In this document: one piece after another, positions 33,159-44,378 of the stretch | How positions within the stretch are numbered: the stretch's first letter is position 1 | Layout of the letters: every line of letters starts with the position of its first letter | Assembly (NCBI RefSeq): GCF_014066305.1 | Contig: NW_023501050.1 | Coordinates: 186,001-250,000 of the forward strand | Direction: 5' to 3' | Length of the DNA stretch: 64,000 nt | Source: Letharia columbiana | Taxonomy: Eukaryota; Ascomycota; Lecanoromycetes; Lecanorales; Parmeliaceae | Notes under the pieces: generated by a model | The model's database searches: none | What the model saw: only the letters and a program-made list of their open reading frames with translations | Told to the model about the DNA's origin: nothing | Position numbers and translations under genes: made by a program

Positions 33159-35080
33159 TTAGACAAGGACATACAGTGCACACATCTGGGAGTCAAATCA
33201 GTCTGTGTGAAGGAAAACAACCAAAGCATAAACTTACCATAGAAAGACCGAGGATCATGGAACACCAAAAGAGTACGTTCTAGCTCACAGTCAGCAAGTT
33301 TGACCAAATACTTGAGATATGAAGATATGAGGAACTCTGTGGTACACTCACATTGAGCAGCTTTCGACTTCGGACGATCCTTATCCGTTGCACTGCCACT
33401 ATGGGCAATTGTGACATCTGCGCTGCGAATCCATATCCTCGTAGCTTTTTCGTGATGCAACCCATGACTAGTTCATGGCCGAAAGCACTCACGAGGAAGG
33501 TGATCAGCGTTGCTGTGTTCCGTGAGACATATGGTCTAGAGGCCCCGTAGACATGGCGACGGAGGAAGTGATGGACTGGGATATTCCACTCGCGAGAAAA
33601 TTCAAGCCTTGATCATGATCAGCATAGAAACGACCTGATACGCCACGAGATCCTACCAATCGCTAGAGTTCCACCAGTCGGAATAGAAGTGCCGATCTGC
33701 GAAGCAAGTAATCTCTGCAAACGCTCCCAGAACATACTCGAAGATGACAAGGAAACAAATCAAGAATGTCATCATGAATGGGAACAGAAGCTGGCTGATA
33801 GTCTCGCCAAGAATGAGACCCATGTCAGACCAGCTATCGATTCCTTCCAGTCGTACCGCCGAGTCACGTAGTACAGGAACAATGAATTCCTCGCTTATGA
33901 GTGTCAGAAGGAATATGCAGCCGAAGACTGCAAGAGTCTTATAGAAGAGCTCCATCCAGTTTATTCTTAACGTTCTGGGATACTCGAGCTCGTAACAGAG
34001 GGTTGGACAGAGTATGTAGTCGGCATAATTCATCATCGACAGGTTGTTGGGGTAGGTCACTTGGCCCAGGGGTGAAATCAGTTCGAGGGCAAGATCCTCG
34101 CGTAGCTGTGTTAGAGTTTCTTTCTCATCCTCGTTCTTTTTGTCCTCTACTGCTTTATCCACCTCGTCGAGTTGCGTGCTTGGACTTGGATATCGTACAG
34201 CGGCGGCAGTCGAAGCGCTCTCGGGATTGTCGAGAGCGGAAAGCCGGTGCTCAGTGGTACTTAAGTGACCGTTATAGAAAGAGTATGAGTGCATCTTCAT
34301 TAGTAGAACAAGCGTGTGTAAGGTGAAGAAGACTTGGGCGGTCCAGGTCCAGTTGAATATAAAGGGCCAACTGTTATTATCAGCCCACGTTTTCCTCGCC
34401 ATTTTGATCCTGCGTACTTGACCCAAAGCACCAACCAACCAAGTTGAAAGATACTCTGAATTGGCATTCCCAGATTCTCCCATCTTAACCATCCTTTGCT
34501 TCTACGGCATAGCATCTGGAATGGCACGCTTACGCCCGTACTTAAGACCATTGCTCCATCACTGAGAGCAAGCTCCCATGTTTTCGTGGTCAAAAGATCA
34601 AACATATGATGCCTCAGAGGGTATCCTGTGTCTTTTATATTCCTCAACATAGTCGTGATGACCATGATAGCGAGTCCGATCCAGAACAAAACGAAAAAGC
34701 CTCTGAAGTCTCGATATTCGCTTCTTGGATCAAAGTGCGATACCCTGGCAGCGTATTCGACTGTAGGAAAGATCCTGTGCTTTTGCTGTGCTCTGACCTG
34801 CTTCCGAGCTGACGAAATGGACTGGGCTGATGGAGGAGCATCCTCAGGTAGAGGAGTGGAACGGCCACTGCTAAGAATTGAGCAAGATGTCTTCCACCAA
34901 TATTGGATGACCTGCATACCTCGAGGATCCTGACAGAATTGTATCAACGTGCCCATTGGGTTTTAGGTTCCCTTCCTCGGACTGGGCTCGTAGGACCATA
35001 GGATTGCTGGGTTTGACAGGACGGGGACGGATGATATGATCAGGCCCACCATTTTGAGTCGAAGAGGATGAAGAGGCCAT
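33159..35080 (-). CDS. Sterol O-acyltransferase (ARE1/ARE2 family, MBOAT)
   Basis: Predicted 550 aa in six exons: 35080-34920, 34870-34418, 34370-33657, 33607-33352, 33279-33238, 33185-33159. Family hallmarks are VFFTLHTLVLLMKMHSYSFY, the FYSDWWN signature in CFADRHFYSDWWNS, EFSREWNIPVHHFLRRHVY, and the catalytic-His segment VSAFGHELVMGCITKKLRGY. Eight or so membrane segments are visible. The enzyme esterifies ergosterol with acyl-CoA in the ER to make steryl esters for lipid droplets. The first intron (34919-34871) is doubtful. Removing it keeps frame but deletes HPILVEDILL, which looks coding; keeping it needs one base less near AATTCTTAG. The last exon is only 27 nt. Confidence 0.92.
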
Positions 35081-35582
35081 GGTATATTTTGCAGCACTCG
35101 CAGTGACCTCCACTAAGCAACAGCGCCACTCGAATACAGCTCTGGAAGGACACGCTTCCGCAGCGGAGGCAACATTGAGCTGGTTTCAGTAGGCCTCAGG
35201 GCGTGTGAAATGGCCTTTATCAGTATATGAGAGTCCTCGTGCCTTCGCGCCGCATTCTTCCGGAGGCTGGTGATTAGGCAGCTGACATGAGACCCGACTT
35301 CGAAGAATGATTAATGCCGAGCTGAATTGTTTCAATCTGGAAGCTACCTTAGGTTTCGGGAAATCGAAGCTCCAAAACTTGGGCGCCTGATGTTCGTAGG
35401 GCTGAGTCGTACAACATGCTAGGCAAATATCGCGAGAAGACCTCGGGTTTGAACTTTTGATAATGGAGCATTGCTTGCTTCAGAAGAACGGCACCGTCTG
35501 ACCACATTGATGACTGTCACCTAGAGTTCTTAATTTCCACCCTATCACACCGTCGCCCCGAATTGGGGTCCATGAGGCCGCC
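35081..35582. promoter_or_regulatory. Divergent promoter, sterol acyltransferase / AP-1 gamma
   Basis: 502 bp between two start codons pointing away from each other. It should hold both promoters. No defined motif is recognised. Confidence 0.45.
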
Positions 35583-38331
35583 ATGAGCTCTTGCAAGTTT
35601 ACTTCCCCATCAAGCCTCATGCTGCCGTAGCTGATATCGTGAACAGTGAAGCAGTTCATTCGCAATGTGCGCGCCTCAAAGACCATCGCAGACGAGAGGT
35701 CTGTGGTACAAAAGGAGAGCGCTGCGATCCGAGCAAGCTTCAGGGAAGAGAGTGGGGACCACAACGTCAGGTGCGCTTGCGTCGTGATAGACTCGAGCAG
35801 GCGGGGAGCTGACACGAACACAACAGGAGGAACAACGTTGCAAAGCTGCTGTACCTTTTTACGCTCGGAGAACGGACTCACTTTGGTCAAATAGAATGTC
35901 TCAAGCTCCTGGCATCTCCGCGCTTCGCGGACAAGAGACTGGGCTATCTGGGGACAATGCTATTACTAGACGAGAATCAAGAAGTCTTGACTCTTGTCAC
36001 AAATTCGCTACAGAAGTGCATCCCAACTATCTCGTTTTTGACGGCTTTGGCTGACAATTGACACCCATCTAGCGACCTCAATCACTCAAACCAGTATGTT
36101 GTTGGCCTGGCCCTTTGCACACTTGGAAATATTGCGTCAATCGAGATGTCGAGAGATCTGTTCCAGCAGATCGAGTCACTCCTTTCCACAGCCAACCCTT
36201 ACATACGTCGGAAAGCTGCCCTGTGTGCCATGCGGATATGTCGAAAAGTCCCAGACCTCCAAGAGCACTTCATCGAGAAAGCTAAGCTTCTATTATCGGA
36301 TCGAAACCATGGCGTGTTACTCTGTGGTCTCACTTTCGTTACAAGCATGTGCGAGGAAGATGAAGCAGAGGGTGGGGAACAAGGTATCGTCGAGACATTC
36401 AGACCATTGACCAGCGGTCTGGTACGGACTCTAAAAGGACTGGCCAGCTCAGGCTATGCACCAGAACACGACGTGAACGGTATCACAGACCCTTTCTTGC
36501 AGGTCAAGATTCTCCGACTACTTCGAACGTTAGGACGGGGAGATCCCCGGACAAGCGAACAGATCAATGACATCCTGGCGCAGGTAGCTACAAACACAGA
36601 CTCCGCCAAGAACGTGGGGAACTCTATCCTCTACGAGTCCGTCCTGACAATATTGGATATTGAAGCAGACTCAGGCTTGCGAGTGCTGGGAGTCAACATT
36701 CTAGGGAAGTTCTTGACGAACAAGGACAACAATATCAGATACGTGGCTCTGAACACACTCATCAAGGTCGTTGCTGTGGAGCCAAATGCGGTACAGCGGC
36801 ACAGAAACACTATACTGGAGTGTCTTCGAGACCCGGACATTAGCATCCGGAGAAGAGCTCTAGACTTGAGCTTTACGCTTATCAACGATGGCAACGTGCG
36901 AGTTCTGATTCGAGAGTTGCTGGCCTTCCTAGAGGTTGCGGACAACGAATTTAAGCCAATTATGACCAGTCAAATTGGAGTCGCAGCAGATCGTTTCGCT
37001 CCTAACAAGAGGTGGCATGTCGATACTATGCTCCGAGTCCTCAAGCTGGCGGGCAACTACGTGAAGGAGCAGATCCTCTCGTCCTTCGTGCGCCTAATTG
37101 CAACCACTCCAGACCTCCAGACCTATTCGGTGCAGAAGCTGTACGCAGGACTGAAGGACGATATCACCCAAGAAGGTCTCACGTTGGCAGGTACATGGGT
37201 TATCGGAGAGTATGGTGATTCATTGCTCCGGGGCGGGCAGTATGAAGAGGAGGAACTGGTGAAAGAGGTTAGAGAGAGCGAGGTCGTCGATTTATTTGAG
37301 ACGATACTCAGCAGTGCCTACTCCACCCAGATCGTCGCGGAATATATCATTACCTCCGCAATGAAGCTCACCTCACGCCTGAAGAACCCTTCCCAGATAG
37401 ACCGAATACGACGCCTCCTATCCAGCCGCACATCAGACCTGAGTATCGAGATACAGCAACGAGCGGTCGAATACGGCAATCTGTTCGCCTATGATGACAT
37501 ACGACGGGGTGTCCTCGAACGCATGCCTCCACCAGAAATTCGTGAAGAGCAGCGGGTGCTCGGCGAAGCCACGCCTAAGCAAAAGAAGGCAGCGGCCAAA
37601 GCCAGAAAGCCAGCCAAGCAGACCGAGCAAGACATGCTGCTTGACCTGATGGGTGGCTCTGATCTTCCAGCTGCGGACATGAGTGCTACTTTGAACGGCA
37701 CTCAAAACAACGCCGATCTCCTCGCGGATATCCTAGGCGGTGGCCCTTCTATCCCTTCAGCACCTGCCCAAATAACATCCTCGAACAACAACGGCATAAT
37801 GGATCTCTTCTCTCCCCAATCACCTACCAACGGCCTCTCCTCCCCACCCTCCCAACAATCCACCTCCGCGTCCAACGACCTCTTCAGCTCCATGTCCCCA
37901 CCACCTCCCCAATCCTCCGCATCCACACAAGCACACTTAGCGTACCAAAAGAACGACATGCTCCTCACCCTCCAAGTCCAACGCAACGGCGGCGTGGCGC
38001 AAGTCCTCGCCCGGTTCCACAACGCGAGTAATTTCAGCAGATTCACTGGGGTTGGGCTTCAAGCTGCGGTACCGAAGAGTCAGAAGTTGCAGCTCAATGC
38101 TGTTAGTAAGGCGGAGATGGAGGGAGGGGAGGAAGTGACGCAGGGGATGAGGGTTAGTGCTGTTACGGGGGTGAGTGATACCTATTTTCTGTACGATAGA
38201 GAACGATATTGAGGGCTAATGATGATATCTAGGCATTGCCAGCAAAGCTGAGATTACGGCTGAAGGTAAGTTACACAAAAGAGGGCACAACCCCTGTTAC
38301 GGATCAGGTGGACTGGTCTGAACCAGCATGA
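35583..38331 (+). CDS. AP-1 complex subunit gamma (gamma-adaptin)
   Basis: Predicted 839 aa in five exons: 35583-35592, 35647-35770, 35827-36015, 36073-38170, 38233-38331. It starts [20 protein letters not shown] and continues with [40 protein letters not shown] and [20 protein letters not shown], the classic adaptin N-terminal trunk of helical repeats. A Gln/Ser/Pro-rich hinge (about 590-720) follows. A C-terminal ear domain ends [11 protein letters not shown] and DQVDWSEPA. Gamma-adaptin is the large subunit of the AP-1 clathrin adaptor for trans-Golgi/endosome sorting. The first exon has 10 nt, and intron 1 must use a GC donor (GCAAGT); without it the protein lacks its first residues. Confidence 0.96.
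35593..35646 (+). other. GC-AG intron after a 10-nt first exon of the AP-1 gamma gene
   Basis: Donor GCAAGT, branch GCTGATA, acceptor AACAG, 54 nt. It joins ATG AGC TCT T to TG AAG CAG to give the conserved MSSLKQFIRN. The only nearby GT donor gives the wrong frame. Confidence 0.8.
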
Positions 38332-38777
38332 ATTGAGCGCATTAAAGATGGGGAATAAATAATGGTGCATCATCTGCAAAGGCATCTCATAGCGACGATA
38401 AAAGATATCTAAGTGTTCGAAACGAGCAACTAGTTCATGTCAACGTTCTTGTATCACCTATCATCTCTAGCCACTAACTTCGACCATTCAGTGGATGATG
38501 ATGCGAGCCATGGACCATGATCCATGCAACTCGTGTCGCAGTCTCAGAACGGTCTTCCTTCAAACCATCACCGAAACAGAAATCAGAAATCAGAACACTA
38601 GCCAGCAACGACGCACGACCCGAAGCGCCGAGGTGTCCAAAGTCCAGACCGCGCTTCCATTCGTCAGAGTCCAAGAAACAAGAAACGACGCGCCTGCAAC
38701 TTATGCACTTCAACGCAATGCAGTGCAACGCAATGCAATGCAACGCAATATTACCGTACCGCTTGAGCAAAAAACCC
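38332..38777. other. Convergent 3' region with a small repeat
   Basis: It lies between two facing stop codons. At about 38707-38748 CAACG and CAATG units alternate several times. Small open frames on both strands have no domain. Confidence 0.5.
38707..38748. repeat. CAACG/CAATG short tandem array
   Basis: About eight pentamer-like units of CAACG, CAATG or CAGTG in irregular order. Probably a simple-sequence expansion. Confidence 0.6.
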
Positions 38778-40925
38778 TCACACCCAAAACCTTCCAGCCT
38801 CGTAGTACCGGCTCACCTTATCGTCTTCAAAGAAGATACCCCGCATCCTAAACGCCCCGGGCCTCCTCGCCTCCGCCTTCGCAACCGCCTCCCTCTTCCT
38901 GGTCTCCTCCTCGACCTTCCACCTGCTCTTCACAAACCGCCCCTCATCGTTCACATACCAAGGTGCACTACGCTCATCCTGCGTGGCATTCCTCGTCATC
39001 GGCCGCTTCGGCGTCCGCAGCGCCTTACCCTGGCGCTTCTTCGGCCGAGAAGACGATGGCTCCTCGACCGCCGCGGCTTGGGTGGCAGCTTTGCGTTTGC
39101 GGCCCGTGGCGGGAGGGGTTGGGAGAGGCTCTGCGTCGACGTTAGCCGTGGGAGTCGGATCGGCCGTGCGCTTCTTCGGCGTCGAAGGGCTCGCGTCGGG
39201 CATTGCAACACTACCTTTTTGCTCCGTTGGCGGAGTGGGATCCTGTACGCCGACGTGGACGAACTCGTTCGTGAGTTCCGCGCGGTGAGGGAACGCTCTG
39301 GCGGACCTCCGAAGACCGTGTCCGGTCTGCGGGCCGGACGGTCGCATCGATGCAGGCCCGGTCGTCGGGACAGGGCCGCCAGTGCGAGTCGGCCGGTCTT
39401 GCCGCTCGGGCGACGGTGACGTCTGGTCAGAATGGACGGCGTTTTGGATTTGCTTCAAAGGCGACGGCAGGACGGCTTTGTACTTTCTCGCTTGGCGAGT
39501 AGATGGCGACGGCGATGAGAAGGTGGTTTTGAGATCGACGAAATCCGATGCCGTGGGGTATGACTGACCAGATCTTCTGTCCGTGTAGCCGGGTCGTTGG
39601 CTGGAAGGAGGAGCGGAACCGTATGGAGTTCCTTCCGCGGCGGCCTCTGGATCAATGACAGCGCCGGGGTGGACGGAGTCGCGGGTAGTCGACTCCTCGG
39701 CGTACAATGGCAGCCGAATGGGCTCTACATCGTCAGCATCAGACTCAGAAGTATCCGAGGAGCTCGCCACGAGAGGATCTCGTTCCGGTCTCCACGCCCA
39801 CTTCTCCAGCTCCAGTCTCTCGAGCGTCTTCTGACTCAGCTTTGGGATTTCGGACAATGGTTCACTCTTATGCTTCCCATTATCGTACTCCGCAGCACCG
39901 TACCTTTCGTGCCGTGAACTGTCCACAGCATCATCGTCGAGCGGCTCCGTGTCCTCACGCTCAAATCCCTCGCATCCAAGCATCCTGTAGCCCTCCACGT
40001 AGCGGGCACGAATGGATTCTTGGGCCAGTTCGCAGCGGGAACACTGAGATTCTCCGTTGTGGAGTTCGGGGTCATGAGGGAGAAGACGCGATGTTTGACT
40101 TCGTCGCGACGAAAGCGGCAGAAGGTCGAATACGGCGTTACCCTCGTGAGCAGAATGCTGGAGGCGATTGCCATGGCACGAGGTACTGAAGCCAGTTTGG
40201 CGAGCAGTGGAGAGGAGGGGGCCTTCGTCTTCGGAGTCGGATGAGTAAAGGTGATCGGATTCATCCTTGGCTACGGAGCAATTGGGGCAAAGCATACGGG
40301 TACCATCGGGGCAGTTCTTGCATTCGCAAGGATGGGCGCCCAAGTCCACAAGGACAGATACCGAACGGAGTTCATTCCAGACTTGGAGCAGAGACTCGGC
40401 GGCAATGTCATCCGTAGAGCGATGTACACCACGGTTTCGAGAATTGCCATCTTCCGCGGGGTCGACGTCGTAGAGCTCGGGATCTTTGCCCTTTCCTTTG
40501 CCTTGGCCTGCTGCAGTTGAAGAGTTGGGCCGTGCGGCGTTCAAGGACCAATCTTGGACAGGTGCCGTGAGGGCTTCGTCGTCATCGACCGCGTCGGTTC
40601 GAAACCTCATGGAATACAACTGCGCAGATGCAGCAAGAATTTCCGCGCTGGTGACAGGCAACGCTGAATCGTTGCTGGGAGATGTGGTAAATTCGGGCAG
40701 CGGCACCCGGGGTGCTTTGGCAGCATCATTGTCCCCAAAAGAAGTGTTTCTGGAGTTCGGGGGGGTTCCCGGAAGGCTGGTTCCTAGGATTGATGAAATG
40801 GACAAGGGACGCGATGAAGTTGTGGGGAGATTTGCAGATTGCGCCTTTGTGTTCAGCGCAGAAGAGCTTGGTGGTCCTGTTGCAGGCGATGATAACGGCG
40901 TAGGCAAATGGGATGGAGGAGACAT
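38778..40925 (-). CDS. Large low-complexity protein of unknown function with a CxC/CxxC cluster
   Basis: 715 aa in one exon from MSPPSHLPTP. Most of it is Ser/Pro/Asp-rich and likely disordered. A compact region near residue 190 has CECKNC, then RMLCPNCSVAKDE, a possible small zinc site. Farther on are SQCSRCELAQESIRARYVEG and a well-structured-looking PKLSQKTLERLELEKWAWRP. Basic stretches (KKRTADP, RPKKRQGK) suggest nuclear location. The C-terminal 60 residues, APWYVNDEGRFVKSRWKVEE through GIFFEDDKVSRYYEAGRFWV, look conserved rather than random. I do not recognise the family. The frame stays open about 70 codons upstream, but that part reads like leader. Confidence 0.72.
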   Translation of the reverse strand: MSPPSHLPTPLSSPATGPPSSSALNTKAQSANLPTTSSRPLSISSILGTSLPGTPPNSRNTSFGDNDAAKAPRVPLPEFTTSPSNDSALPVTSAEILAASAQLYSMRFRTDAVDDDEALTAPVQDWSLNAARPNSSTAAGQGKGKGKDPELYDVDPAEDGNSRNRGVHRSTDDIAAESLLQVWNELRSVSVLVDLGAHPCECKNCPDGTRMLCPNCSVAKDESDHLYSSDSEDEGPLLSTARQTGFSTSCHGNRLQHSAHEGNAVFDLLPLSSRRSQTSRLLPHDPELHNGESQCSRCELAQESIRARYVEGYRMLGCEGFEREDTEPLDDDAVDSSRHERYGAAEYDNGKHKSEPLSEIPKLSQKTLERLELEKWAWRPERDPLVASSSDTSESDADDVEPIRLPLYAEESTTRDSVHPGAVIDPEAAAEGTPYGSAPPSSQRPGYTDRRSGQSYPTASDFVDLKTTFSSPSPSTRQARKYKAVLPSPLKQIQNAVHSDQTSPSPERQDRPTRTGGPVPTTGPASMRPSGPQTGHGLRRSARAFPHRAELTNEFVHVGVQDPTPPTEQKGSVAMPDASPSTPKKRTADPTPTANVDAEPLPTPPATGRKRKAATQAAAVEEPSSSRPKKRQGKALRTPKRPMTRNATQDERSAPWYVNDEGRFVKSRWKVEEETRKREAVAKAEARRPGAFRMRGIFFEDDKVSRYYEAGRFWV

Positions 40926-42449
40926 GTTTGGCGGTGAATGACAGAAAACTGGTGGTGTATTGATGTAGTAGTGAGCGCTTTCGAATTGTAGCAAGATTCT
41001 CGTAGATGAGTATTGTGTTCGGACTTTTTGCGTCGTATTTATTTGAAATAGGAATGTCGTAAGGAGCGGATTGAGATGAGTAGGGAACACATTTATTGAA
41101 AAACAGTATGATATTGCAATAAACCTGATGCCCGTAAACAAGCCATCTTGGTATTTTCTTACCTGCCAAATGAGTGAATGAGCGTAGGTGACAAAAGAAG
41201 GAGAAGACTGTAAACATTTAAATTAAATAAACAGGATTGCACCAGTAACGGGGTAACGCCAAGAGTATGAGCAAGTTTCCATCCATGGCTCTGAGAGAGT
41301 TTTGCGTACATGTTTGAGAAGTTTTGTGGGTATATAGAAGTCCATCGTCGGCGCGAAACAGAAAATTCATTGGTCATGTGGAGTAGGCAGTGGATCTATC
41401 AGTCAACGTTCACGATCAACACTGTTTGTAGATATTCATGATACACTCCTTATTCTCGAGAAATCATAATCGCAAGACAGGAAGAACAGGGAATCCGCAG
41501 TGCGCAGGTGTTAGACTGCCCATCAGTAAAATCAGCGAAATAAGAGAGGGAAGATACGAGTGGAGACCTCAATACCGAAATCTGGATGGGCGCCGATGTC
41601 AGCAGTCATTCCCCCATTGCCCCCGCACTTTGACCCATATATGGAGATCTCACCGAAGAGTTGAGGGTTGTCCATGTGCAAATTGGGCACGATCTTCGAG
41701 GAAAGTCTGTTTACAACTGTATTTATATAGAAATTGAACAAGGGTAGCATAGCGTGATGGACGGTGAGCTTTGAGCGGGATTTGAGTCAGAGAAGTGACA
41801 GAAAAATACTGGACTGGGAACCAAGGCCTTCTGATTGACCGTTCTCAGAATGAAAATGCTAAGAATCAAAGCGTTGTTGCTCAATCTGTGATGCTCAACA
41901 CATAGGTGGCGTGCAGCCAGCATTGCATTTCTAGGAGATTGCGCCTTCAGGGAGTCTAAAGCACTGTCAGTATTGAATTCAACATTGCAAGGTGTAGGGA
42001 AGACGTTCCTATTATAAGGCAATGCCTTAGCAGTAGCTTGCATCATGCACAAACATAAGAGCGCATTATTAGCGCAATGGTGGACAATACTAGATGGAGA
42101 ACATATCATTCAATTGAGCTAGTACAAAGCCAGCCCAACACCAGAATACTATCAGGGTGCAGGACTTCCCAAATCCTCAGAATCTGTGGTCACTGCATAT
42201 GCTGCTGTGGTAGCATCGGGGTATGAACAAAACTCATCCTTCCCGCAATATTATCCTCTTCCTTTTATGTAATGTAATGGCATCACACTCGTGATACAAA
42301 GAGTGGCTGCAACCCGAAAAGAAATTCACCAGGTCCTGGCGGCTTCGCCCTCTGTCGCAGAAAAAACGCTATCACACAGCGCGGAGGCGTCTGCTGTCTA
42401 TGCAGACTTGAAAGACAAGCCAGGAAAAAAGTGAGCCTCTGTGGCTGAA
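40926..42449. other. Long intergenic region
   Basis: 1.5 kb between two minus-strand genes. The part next to 40926 is the promoter side of the low-complexity gene. Open frames up to about 130 codons lack domains. I see no repeat or RNA gene. Confidence 0.45.
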
Positions 42450-44378
42450 TCAGACCCGGACCTGCTGCGATTCGCTGCGTCCCATACGAGGTCGGTGAGA
42501 GCCCGGGTAGTCATCGCGGTGTACCTCTTCAGATCCCCGTCGAGGATACTGTTTTGGATTATAGGGCCTGGCGTGGCGCTCATCATCGCCAGACGTCTTA
42601 GGAGAACGTCTGAAAGTATCTTCGGTTGGAGAATGAGGTGAGTATTCACCAAAGAGCTCACCACTACGACCGGAATCTCGAGTCTTCAGTGGTGTATTGC
42701 GAGCAGATTCGTGCCGACCGAGACCTGGGCGCCGCTCATCTGGTGGGAATGCGGACGACATTGGACGTGCCACTGGGGGCGACCTAGTTGATCCTCCTCG
42801 AGAGCCCATAGATGGACGCTCTGACGTTCGACGGCTCTCTTTTGGACGTGACTGAACTGTTTCCGGTTCCATTACATATGCCCCCTCCTGGGAAATTCCA
42901 AACGTAGTTTTTCTTTGAAGGGGAGTCGGTCTTGGTGGTGGATGGTTCTCTTCCGTCATCTCGGAATCTGATTCGCTACTACTGTCGCTAGTATCCGAGG
43001 GCGCCTTCATGTTCTTTAGGTTGGATGACTTCAAGGGCACGGGATTGCCTGGCCGCATTCGGTCTACCGGCATTGTTTCTGACCGGCGCATTGACGGATG
43101 CTTGAGTTCAGGTGAAGGCTGATAGGTCGCTGCACGGTGTGGTTCTCTCCTCGAAGACGACGAAGCGCCAAAGTAGCTCTTGTTTTTGGACGATTCTGAC
43201 GAGTGGCCGGGCATACTCGGCCTTTGTGGCTCCACAATCTCAGGTGATCGTCTGTCTTTCCCAGATCTCCCAATAGGACTGACAGCTCGGCTATCACTCC
43301 TACGTCCCGAGGCGCGTTTTTCAACAGGAGGTGGAGGTGGTACTATTCTAGAGTCAAGAGTAGAAGCTGCTCTGTTGCGTCCTTGGGAACGGCGAGGTAG
43401 GGTATCGACTACATCGCGGGATCTGTTGATGTGGTCTCGAGCCTGGGATTCTTTCCATTCCAGTTCGTCATCATTATACCCCTTCACCTCGCGCTTGCCA
43501 CTCCTCCGTGGCTCGTCTCGATCTTTTCTTCGCTCATCCCCACTTCTTTTCCGCTCGTCTCCACTCCTCTTCTTGCCTTCATCCCCGCTTCTCTTCTTAG
43601 GCGGGGAATCCCGCTTGCTTTTGCTATAATATCGTTCTTCGACCTCGGAATCCGAGCCGTCGTCCTCCACGAAGGATTCTACGAAGGATTCGAACTTATT
43701 TCTTGACTTCGATTCCACATCTCTCCTTCTATCCTTGTCTCTTCGCCTTGTTCGCTGATCTCGTTGCAATGCCTCCGCTGCTCGCTCAGCTTCCCTCTCC
43801 CGCCGCTCTCTCCTACGATCATCCTCCGCCTCTTCTTCATATGTTCGCGACTTCTTTCTCTCCTCATGCGTTCGCCCAGACCCAGACGTTTTCCTTGACG
43901 AGGATGTAGTATAACGGTCGTCTGTGTATTTTCTAGACGTTGAGGGGCGAACCTCGGCATACGTGCCAGGAAACACATCTGGCTCGTCATATCGACTGCC
44001 AGCAGGTTCCCTAGTCTCGTACATCGTGTTGCCTCGCATCTCAAACTTTGATGTAGATCCATTCCTCGGCGATGCATGTTCGTATGATCTCCGAGACGGA
44101 AACGATCCTCGCTCTTCGGCCATCTCAGCCCTTAGCTCTGCTAGTTTGACCTTCTCATCATAACGCTGCCTTCTATTCTCATCGCTCAGGATCTCGTAGG
44201 CTTGTTGTACTTGGTGGAACTGCTCCGCCTTTTGCTTTTTCGCAGACTCATCCTGCACCTTGTCCGGATGGCACGAGAGGACAAGCTTCCGGTGAGCGCT
44301 CCTGATGGTAGCGAGGGTTGCATCTTTGGGAACGTTCAGGGTCTTGTAGGGGCTCTGAGGAAGTGGATCGTCCATCAC
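42450..44378 (-). CDS. J-domain (Hsp40) protein with a long Arg/Ser/Glu-rich tail
   Basis: 642 aa, single exon. The J domain covers about residues 9-75: SPYKTLNVPKDATLATIRSA, HPD at 37-39, and QQAYEILSDENRRQRYDE. After it comes a long charged, disordered part with RKTSGSGRTHEERKKSRTYE, a repeated KRSGDE unit (about three copies) and Ser-rich acidic sequence (DTSDSSSESDSEMTEENHPP). J proteins stimulate Hsp70 ATPase through HPD, which is intact. The SR/KE-rich tail is more like nuclear J proteins linked to RNA processing than like chaperones with zinc fingers, but the client is unknown. Confidence 0.9.
   Translation of the reverse strand: MMDDPLPQSPYKTLNVPKDATLATIRSAHRKLVLSCHPDKVQDESAKKQKAEQFHQVQQAYEILSDENRRQRYDEKVKLAELRAEMAEERGSFPSRRSYEHASPRNGSTSKFEMRGNTMYETREPAGSRYDEPDVFPGTYAEVRPSTSRKYTDDRYTTSSSRKTSGSGRTHEERKKSRTYEEEAEDDRRRERREREAERAAEALQRDQRTRRRDKDRRRDVESKSRNKFESFVESFVEDDGSDSEVEERYYSKSKRDSPPKKRSGDEGKKRSGDERKRSGDERRKDRDEPRRSGKREVKGYNDDELEWKESQARDHINRSRDVVDTLPRRSQGRNRAASTLDSRIVPPPPPVEKRASGRRSDSRAVSPIGRSGKDRRSPEIVEPQRPSMPGHSSESSKNKSYFGASSSSRREPHRAATYQPSPELKHPSMRRSETMPVDRMRPGNPVPLKSSNLKNMKAPSDTSDSSSESDSEMTEENHPPPRPTPLQRKTTFGISQEGAYVMEPETVQSRPKESRRTSERPSMGSRGGSTRSPPVARPMSSAFPPDERRPGLGRHESARNTPLKTRDSGRSGELFGEYSPHSPTEDTFRRSPKTSGDDERHARPYNPKQYPRRGSEEVHRDDYPGSHRPRMGRSESQQVRV

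Noticed and set aside
33122..33460. 112-codon minus-strand frame at the end of the sterol acyltransferase
   Set aside because: It is a read-through of the last exons and introns; spliced exons explain the sequence better.
38707..38748. CRISPR-like short repeats
   Set aside because: Pentamer simple sequence without spacers, in a eukaryotic genome.
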